Assembly (NCBI GenBank): GCA_900555745.1 | Contig: USMH01000059.1 | Location: 1 to 6,376, forward strand | Length of the DNA: 6,376 nt | Direction: 5' to 3' | Source of the DNA: an uncultured Collinsella sp. | GTDB taxonomy: Bacteria > Actinomycetota > Coriobacteriia > Coriobacteriales > Coriobacteriaceae | In this document: piece after piece, positions 1-3,750 of the stretch | How the letters are laid out: every line of letters starts with the position of its first letter | Numbering within the stretch: position 1 is the stretch's first letter | Notes under the pieces: model-generated | What the model saw: the letters and a program-made list of their open reading frames with translations, nothing else | What the model was told of the DNA's origin: nothing | Database searches by the model: none | Translations under genes and position numbers: made by a program

Positions 1-692
1 ACATCGTCCTCGCAAGGAACGCTGCGGAGCTCACTCATCTCGAGCAATACCTTGGTCATTCGAGACATGCGCTCGGTTTGTTCTTGTAGCAGGCCGAGCA
101 ACTCGGCTGTTTCGGGTTGTAAGTTGGAGCGCTCGGAGACAAACAGTTCGATCTGTGCCTGCATAAGGGCGAGCGGGGTTCGCAGCTCGTGCGCGGCGTT
201 GCCGGTAAATTGACGCTGCGCGGAGAAACCTTCGTCGAGTCGGACAATCATGTCGTTGAAGGAGGCACTGCATCGCTGTAGTTCGGTGGGTACATCTTTG
301 CTGAGCTTAATTTCGCTTAGGTTGTCAGGCTGCACGCGCTCAACCTGGGCTGCAAAAGCCCGCAGCGGTTTGAGCGCACGGCCGCTCACAAAGTATGCCA
401 GCACGCCGCCAAGGAGTGTGACTCCAGCCGTGATGTACCAGGCTGTCGTGCCAAAAGACTCCTGTGCGTCGTTTACGACGATCGTGACCTCGTCATCGAG
501 GCTCCCCTTCGTTGGGTCAAACGCCTGAGGTGCATCTACGCCGGCTGCGCTAAGGGCCGAGATGTTGCTGCCGATGGCATCCATGTAGCGCATGCCCGTA
601 TAGCCGACCAGACAGTTCGTCAGCACGCACGCTGCGCACGTCAGCAGTGCCGTCATAATCGTTATGCGCCATTGCAGCGAAAGCCCTTTCAT
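1..692 (-). CDS. Sensor histidine kinase, N-terminal part (cut by window edge)
   Basis: Membrane-bound sensor kinase that should autophosphorylate on a histidine and pass the phosphate to the response regulator encoded just upstream. The 230 visible residues hold a first membrane helix (about 10-32), a short outer loop (about 33-83), a second membrane helix (about 84-104), a HAMP linker (about 103-155, with the typical RALKPL start) and a HisKA dimerisation helix with the H-box NAAHELRTPL, phospho-acceptor His168. The ATP-binding domain lies beyond the left edge. The ATG at 692-690 is preceded by GGAGG at a 7-nt gap and overlaps the regulator's TGA by 4 nt (ATGA), so the two are translationally coupled. 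The outer loop is too short for a large ligand-binding domain. Helix 1 holds Cys19, Cys22 (a CAAC motif) and Cys27, which is unusual. The family call is firm; the signal sensed is unknown. Confidence 0.93.
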   Translation of the reverse strand, partial: MKGLSLQWRITIMTALLTCAACVLTNCLVGYTGMRYMDAIGSNISALSAAGVDAPQAFDPTKGSLDDEVTIVVNDAQESFGTTAWYITAGVTLLGGVLAYFVSGRALKPLRAFAAQVERVQPDNLSEIKLSKDVPTELQRCSASFNDMIVRLDEGFSAQRQFTGNAAHELRTPLALMQAQIELFVSERSNLQPETAELLGLLQEQTERMSRMTKVLLEMSELRSVPCEDD

Positions 693-1363
693 TCGCCATC
701 CTCCATAACGTAGCCCTCTCCAATCCGATTGCGAATCGGGTCGTATCCCAAAGCGCTGCGTAGCTTTTTGCGGAGTGACGAGATGTGAACGCGGGTTGCG
801 TTGCTAAAGCTGTTCACGCTGCTATCCCAAACGTGCTCGATAAGCTCCTCTTGACTTACCGGACGCCCCTGATTAAGCATCAGGTATTCCAAGATTCCCG
901 TTTCCTTGCGTGTAAGAGATAAAGCCTCACTGTCCACGGAAGCGATGCGCGCCTTGGTGTCAAAGCGGAGCTTTCCGCAGGTTAAAACTATGTCGCTTTG
1001 TGCAAAGCGCCTGAGGGTAAGGCTGCGGATCCTTGCCGCAAGCTCGTCAAGATGAAACGGCTTGGTAAGGTAATCGTTGGCGCCGGCATCGAGTCCGGCG
1101 ACTTTATCGGATACTTCGCCGCGCGCGGACAGAATAAGTACCTTGGTCTCGCAATCGGTTTTCCTAAGTTCCCTGAGCACGGTCATGCCGTCGACATGGG
1201 GAAGATTGAGGTCGAGTACCACGAGGTCAAAGACTTCGACGCCCAGCAGGTCGAGCGCCTCCCGTCCATCGTGGCAGCAGTCGACGCTGTACGCCAAGTT
1301 TCGCAAGCTGCGTGCGATCGTGTCGCACAGCGCTCGCTCGTCTTCGACGATCAAAATACGCAT
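689..1363 (-). CDS. OmpR/PhoB-family response regulator
   Basis: Cytoplasmic DNA-binding response regulator, 224 residues, a normal length for the family. The receiver domain (1-115) has the acidic pair Glu7/Asp8, phospho-acceptor Asp51 in VVLDLNLP, Ser79 in the switch position, and Lys101 in LTKPF. The winged-helix DNA-binding domain (about 126-222) includes the recognition-helix region RVHISSLRKKL (191-201) and the C-terminal hairpin GEGYVM. An in-frame ATG exists 18 nt upstream, at 1381. The start at 1363 is preferred because it begins directly at MRILIVEDE and has AAGGAG 6 nt upstream. It is the first gene of a two-gene operon with the histidine kinase. It is transcribed divergently from the redox cassette at 1454, so it may control both that cassette and itself. 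The target genes are inferred only. Confidence 0.96.
   Translation of the reverse strand: MRILIVEDERALCDTIARSLRNLAYSVDCCHDGREALDLLGVEVFDLVVLDLNLPHVDGMTVLRELRKTDCETKVLILSARGEVSDKVAGLDAGANDYLTKPFHLDELAARIRSLTLRRFAQSDIVLTCGKLRFDTKARIASVDSEALSLTRKETGILEYLMLNQGRPVSQEELIEHVWDSSVNSFSNATRVHISSLRKKLRSALGYDPIRNRIGEGYVMEDGE
700..704 (-). promoter_or_regulatory. Ribosome binding site of the histidine kinase
   Basis: GGAGG on the minus strand, 7 nt before the ATG at 692-690. It lies inside the last codons of the response regulator and fixes the kinase start at the ATGA overlap. Confidence 0.8.
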
Positions 1364-1369
1364 AACAGT

Positions 1370-1375
1370 CTCCTT
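1370..1375 (-). promoter_or_regulatory. Ribosome binding site of the response regulator
   Basis: AAGGAG on the minus strand, 6 nt before the ATG at 1363-1361. It decides between the two in-frame ATGs. The upstream one at 1381 would place this site inside the coding region and add six residues not expected before the receiver domain. Confidence 0.85.
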
Positions 1376-1393
1376 GCACATTCCAAATCGCGC

Positions 1394-1421
1394 TTAACAC
1401 GGATTTTATAGTCGATATGGT
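1394..1421 (+). promoter_or_regulatory. Candidate promoter of the redox cassette
   Basis: A TTAACA box (5 of 6 matches to the housekeeping -35) is followed after 16 nt by TATGGT (4 of 6 matches to the -10). Transcription would begin about 1428, giving a leader of roughly 25 nt before the TTG at 1454. No other pair in the 90-nt gap looks better on this strand, but the -10 is weak. Confidence 0.35.
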
Positions 1422-1430
1422 CCAATGGTC
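1417..1430 (+). repeat. Short direct repeat ATGGTC, possible operator
   Basis: ATGGTC occurs at 1417-1422 and again at 1425-1430 with an 8-nt period, overlapping the candidate -10 box of the plus-strand promoter. OmpR-family regulators often bind direct repeats, usually with a 10-11 nt period, so the spacing is not ideal. The repeat is seen; the role as an operator is a guess. Confidence 0.25.
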
Positions 1431-1438
1431 GCGTAACG

Positions 1439-1445
1439 AAAGGAG
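1439..1445 (+). promoter_or_regulatory. Ribosome binding site deciding a TTG start
   Basis: AAAGGAG ends 8 nt before the TTG at 1454. The in-frame GTG at 1445 overlaps the site itself, and the in-frame ATG at 1475 is 29 nt away with no site of its own. TTG1454 is therefore the best start of the small CXXC gene. Confidence 0.75.
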
Positions 1446-1453
1446 TGGTCGAG

Positions 1454-1600
1454 TTGTTCAAAGCGGTAAAACCCATGGTACAGGTCGCTTTGTTGATCGT
1501 CGGAATTGCCATGGTGTGCTTTGGCGTTATGCGTGGCGAGGCGGATGCCGTGCTGGCCAAAGCGATTAGGCTGTGCTTGGAGTGTATCGGAATTGGATAA
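1454..1600 (+). CDS. Small CXXC membrane peptide, CD1871A-like
   Basis: Predicted 48-residue membrane peptide. It has a basic N-terminus (FKAVKP), one hydrophobic helix (about 8-26), a conserved-looking MRGEAD turn, and a C-terminus ending in CLECIGIG with Cys41 and Cys44 as a CXXC pair. The RGE segment, the CLECIGIG tail and the small size match, from memory, the family annotated as CD1871A family CXXC motif-containing protein. That family is often encoded next to a 4Fe-4S membrane protein, as here. The start is TTG with a strong AAAGGAG 8 nt upstream; an ATG at 1475 would remove seven residues. The gene overlaps the next one by 8 nt, implying coupled translation. The CXXC suggests a dithiol/disulfide or metal-binding role. 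Function is not established. Confidence 0.85.
   Translation: MFKAVKPMVQVALLIVGIAMVCFGVMRGEADAVLAKAIRLCLECIGIG
1579..1582 (+). promoter_or_regulatory. Ribosome binding site for the Fe-S protein, inside the CXXC gene
   Basis: GGAG within the codons for the CLEC motif, 10 nt before the TTG at 1593. It is modest in strength, but it is the only site near the start, and the 8-nt gene overlap would let terminating ribosomes restart. Confidence 0.5.
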
Positions 1601-2495
1601 AAGAGAAAACACTGCGTCGCATGTTTTGGCCCGATTTCGCGGATTCATTCAGGCGGCGGCAACACTTATTACCAACATTCACCTGCCAAACTTTGCCAAA
1701 GGCGGCATCTATCAGGGCGCGGGAAAAACAGTCTGCGTACCTGGACTTAATTGCTATTCGTGCCCCGCGGCATCGGGTGCGTGCCCCATCGGGTCGTTCC
1801 AGTCGGTGGTAGGTTCATCCAAGTTCAACTTTTCTTACTATGTTACCGGTACGCTCATTTTGCTCGGCGTGCTGCTGGGGCGCTTTGTATGCGGCTTTCT
1901 GTGCCCGTTTGGCTGGCTGCAGGAGCTGCTTCATAAGATTCCCGGCAAAAAGTTCTCCACGAAAAAGCTCAAGCCGCTCACGTACATCAAGTACGTCGTG
2001 CTGCTGTTTGCCGTGGTAGTGCTGCCTGCGTTGGTGGTCAACGATCTGGGGATGGGGGACCCGTTCTTTTGCAAGTACATCTGTCCACAGGGTGTGCTCG
2101 AGGGCGCCATTCCGCTGGCCATTGCCAATGCCGGCATTCGATCTGCGCTGGGGCAGCTCTTTACCTGGAAACTTGCCGTTCTCATTGCCGTGGTAGTGCT
2201 GAGCGTTTTGTTCTACCGCCCCTTTTGCAAATGGATTTGTCCACTTGGCGCATTCTATGCGCTCATGAATAGGGTGTCCCTACTGGGGATTCGGGTTGAC
2301 GCATGCAAATGTGTCTCGTGCGGCAAGTGTTCAAGGGTTTGTCAGATGGACGTTGATGTGGTCCGCGCGCCCAATCATGCCGAATGTATCCGGTGCGGAA
2401 AGTGCATCGGGGCCTGTCCTGTCGATGCCATCAGCTATCGCTATGGCCTGGATGTGTCGGCGGGAAAGCTTCCCTTGACCGCCGATAAAAAGTAA
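1593..2495 (+). CDS. NapH-like 4Fe-4S membrane protein
   Basis: Polytopic membrane protein of 300 residues, likely moving electrons across or within the membrane. Hydrophobic segments lie at about 84-102, 132-150 and 192-210, with a weaker one near 15-30. The cysteines are CVPGLNCYSC (48-57) plus Cys64, then three CxxxCP motifs (C100/C104, C160/C164, C212/C216) as in NapH/NosR/CcoG-type proteins. A C-terminal two-cluster ferredoxin domain has C240/C243/C246/C250 and C265/C268/C271/C275, the second followed by Pro. This supports two [4Fe-4S] clusters. The TTG start at 1593 follows GGAG by 10 nt. The frame stays open further upstream to a TTG at 1506, but that stretch overlaps the CXXC gene and looks like a shadow of it. 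The gene overlaps the CXXC gene by 8 nt and precedes the TlpA-like gene by 29 nt. Electron donor and acceptor are not shown. Confidence 0.9.
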   Translation: MDKRENTASHVLARFRGFIQAAATLITNIHLPNFAKGGIYQGAGKTVCVPGLNCYSCPAASGACPIGSFQSVVGSSKFNFSYYVTGTLILLGVLLGRFVCGFLCPFGWLQELLHKIPGKKFSTKKLKPLTYIKYVVLLFAVVVLPALVVNDLGMGDPFFCKYICPQGVLEGAIPLAIANAGIRSALGQLFTWKLAVLIAVVVLSVLFYRPFCKWICPLGAFYALMNRVSLLGIRVDACKCVSCGKCSRVCQMDVDVVRAPNHAECIRCGKCIGACPVDAISYRYGLDVSAGKLPLTADKK

Positions 2496-2512
2496 ACAAG
2501 CTTCGACAAAAC

Positions 2513-2517
2513 GGAGG
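2513..2517 (+). promoter_or_regulatory. Ribosome binding site of the TlpA-like lipoprotein
   Basis: GGAGG lies 7 nt before the ATG at 2525 and only 1 nt before an in-frame ATG at 2519. The spacing selects 2525, which also begins a standard lipoprotein signal (MKLSK). Confidence 0.85.
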
Positions 2518-2524
2518 AATGACT

Positions 2525-3496
2525 ATGAAGCTTTCTAAGATTGCGGCCCTGTTTATGGTGCCGGTATTGGCCTTGTGCCTTGTGGCATGTTCGGCGCCCG
2601 GTGGCAATGCGAGCGAATCTGCGAGCTCCGATCCTAAGATCGCAGAACTCACTGCGCAGAAGCCGGCCAATGCCGACGAGGCCGCCGAGCTGTATGCGAA
2701 GCTCATGCAGAAGGAGAACGATATCTTTTCGAATGATAACGCGCTGTGGGAAAAGGTATTCAATGCGGCAAATAAAGACTCGACAATGATTGAGGACGGC
2801 AGCAATTACGGCGATTTCCTGCTCAAGACCATCGACGGCGCCAAGGATAAGTTTACGGCGGATGAGCTTAAGACGCTCAAGGCCGGTGCACAGCAGATCA
2901 AGGAGATCGAGGACAAGCTCGAGAGCTTGGAGAAGGAGTTCCCCGGCTGTGGAAGCACGCCGAGCGCAGGCGAGAGCGTCGACGCTTCGACCGCTGGCAT
3001 GACGGCTGGTGCCAATGCTTCGAGCGAGGCGACGAAGTTCCCCAGCTTTACGGGCAAGGACCTGGACGGCAACGACGTGAGCAGCGACGAGCTGTTCTCT
3101 AAGAACAAGGTCACCGTCATGAACTTCTGGTTCACCGCTTGCAAGCCGTGCGTGGGTGAGTTGGGCGACCTTGAGGACCTGAATAGGGAGCTTGCCAAGA
3201 AGGGCGGCCAGGTCGTGGGCGTCAATTCCTTTACGCTCGATGGCAACAAGGGCGAGATTGCAGATGCCAAGGACGTGCTGAGCAAGAAGGGCGTGACGTA
3301 TAAGAACATCTGGTTCAAGTCGGATAGCGAGGCCGGTAAGTTTACGTCAAATTTGTTCTCGTTCCCGACAACGTATGTCATCGATCAGAATGGCAACATC
3401 GTAGGGGATCCAATCGTGGGAGCCATCAGCTCCGCTGAGCAGCGCGCAGCACTCAACAAGCTTATCGACCAGGCGATTGCAAATAGCGAGCAGTAG
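2525..3496 (+). CDS. TlpA-like thioredoxin-fold lipoprotein with helical N-terminal domain
   Basis: Extracytoplasmic thiol-disulfide protein of 323 residues. A signal peptide (1-21) ends in the lipobox LVAC, with Cys22 as the lipid-anchored residue. Residues about 38-140 form a charged helical region with no motif I can name. A Gly/Ser/Ala-rich linker follows (about 141-170, containing Cys142). The C-terminal TlpA/AhpC-type domain (about 171-320) has the active site FWFTACKPC (C206/C209), the strand VVGVNSF and the cis-proline segment SFPTTYVID (Pro281). Ordinary TlpA/ResA proteins are roughly half to two thirds this long, so the helical domain is an addition. It lies 29 nt behind the Fe-S protein and before a terminator, so it should be the last gene of the cassette. 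A reductase role fed by its neighbours is likely; partners are unknown. Confidence 0.92.
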   Translation: MKLSKIAALFMVPVLALCLVACSAPGGNASESASSDPKIAELTAQKPANADEAAELYAKLMQKENDIFSNDNALWEKVFNAANKDSTMIEDGSNYGDFLLKTIDGAKDKFTADELKTLKAGAQQIKEIEDKLESLEKEFPGCGSTPSAGESVDASTAGMTAGANASSEATKFPSFTGKDLDGNDVSSDELFSKNKVTVMNFWFTACKPCVGELGDLEDLNRELAKKGGQVVGVNSFTLDGNKGEIADAKDVLSKKGVTYKNIWFKSDSEAGKFTSNLFSFPTTYVIDQNGNIVGDPIVGAISSAEQRAALNKLIDQAIANSEQ

Positions 3497-3575
3497 AAAA
3501 CGCGTAAAGCATAGCGAGGATCGTGTGCCGTTGTGCGAAGTAGTCCGCTGCTTTTCAAGATAAGCTCCACCATAT

Positions 3576-3603
3576 AGAGGTCCCGCTCGGGACCTCTTCT
3601 TTT
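3576..3603 (+). terminator. Intrinsic terminator after the redox cassette
   Basis: A perfect 9-bp stem (AGAGGTCCC pairing with GGGACCTCT) around a GCTC loop is followed at once by TCTTTT. It lies 79 nt after the TlpA-like stop codon. There is no matching T-run on the other strand, so it works in the plus direction. It separates the cassette from the ABC transporter gene. Confidence 0.88.
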
Positions 3604-3750
3604 GGGCGCCATCCCGTTCGTTTTTTGGCGCGGTTCGTTACATTCCTCACTGGCTCCGGCAAAAAATGGGGATAGAGTAGGACAAACGCGTCGAATACGA
3701 ACGGCGGGGGAGAGCGGGCAAGTGCGCCCGCGTGGGAGAGGTTGTCGTCC
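3604..3750 (+). promoter_or_regulatory. Leader and presumed promoter region of the ABC transporter gene
   Basis: 147 nt of non-coding DNA between the terminator and the ATG at 3751. A promoter is expected here because the terminator cuts off the upstream operon. I see only weak boxes, for example TAGAGT at 3673-3678 without a good -35. The ribosome binding site is the purine run GGGAGAGG (3734-3741), 9 nt before the ATG. An inverted repeat lies just before it. Confidence 0.4.
3714..3731 (+). repeat. Inverted repeat in the leader of the ABC transporter gene
   Basis: GCGGGC (3714-3719) and GCCCGC (3726-3731) are perfect inverted copies around a 6-nt loop, ending 2 nt before the ribosome binding site. 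No T-run follows, so it is not a terminator. It could be an mRNA hairpin affecting translation, a protein-binding site, or chance in GC-rich DNA. Confidence 0.45.

Larger units (their letters stand above)
1364..1453. promoter_or_regulatory. Divergent control region between the two-component system and the redox cassette
   Basis: The 90 nt between two start codons must hold the promoters for both directions. For the plus strand the best pair seen by eye is TTAACA (1394-1399) and TATGGT (1416-1421), with a 16-nt gap. For the minus strand a TATAAA box (1410-1405) is visible, but no convincing -35 element lies at the right distance. A direct repeat ATGGTC occurs at 1417-1422 and 1425-1430. The region is notably AT-richer than the flanking genes around 1394-1420. 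That this region carries both promoters follows from gene arrangement; the exact boxes are guesses. Confidence 0.6.

Noticed and set aside
250..528. A 92-codon plus-strand open frame opposite the histidine kinase
   Set aside because: The minus-strand frame carries membrane helices, HAMP and an H-box. The plus-strand translation shows nothing and has no ribosome binding site that I can see.
998..1411. A 137-codon plus-strand open frame opposite the response regulator
   Set aside because: It is antisense to a textbook OmpR-family regulator with all phosphorylation residues in place, and has no motif of its own.
1506..1592. Upstream extension of the Fe-S protein to a TTG at 1506
   Set aside because: The 29 extra residues overlap the CXXC gene in another frame, lack a ribosome binding site and look unlike this family's N-terminus. 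The TTG at 1593 fits better.
2806..3381. A 191-codon minus-strand open frame opposite the TlpA-like gene
   Set aside because: Ser/Leu-rich translation antisense to a gene with a signal peptide and an active site; considered a shadow.
3497..3575. Possible small gene or RNA between the TlpA-like stop and the terminator
   Set aside because: No start with a ribosome binding site and no folded element other than the terminator was seen in these 79 nt; most likely the 3' untranslated end of the operon.
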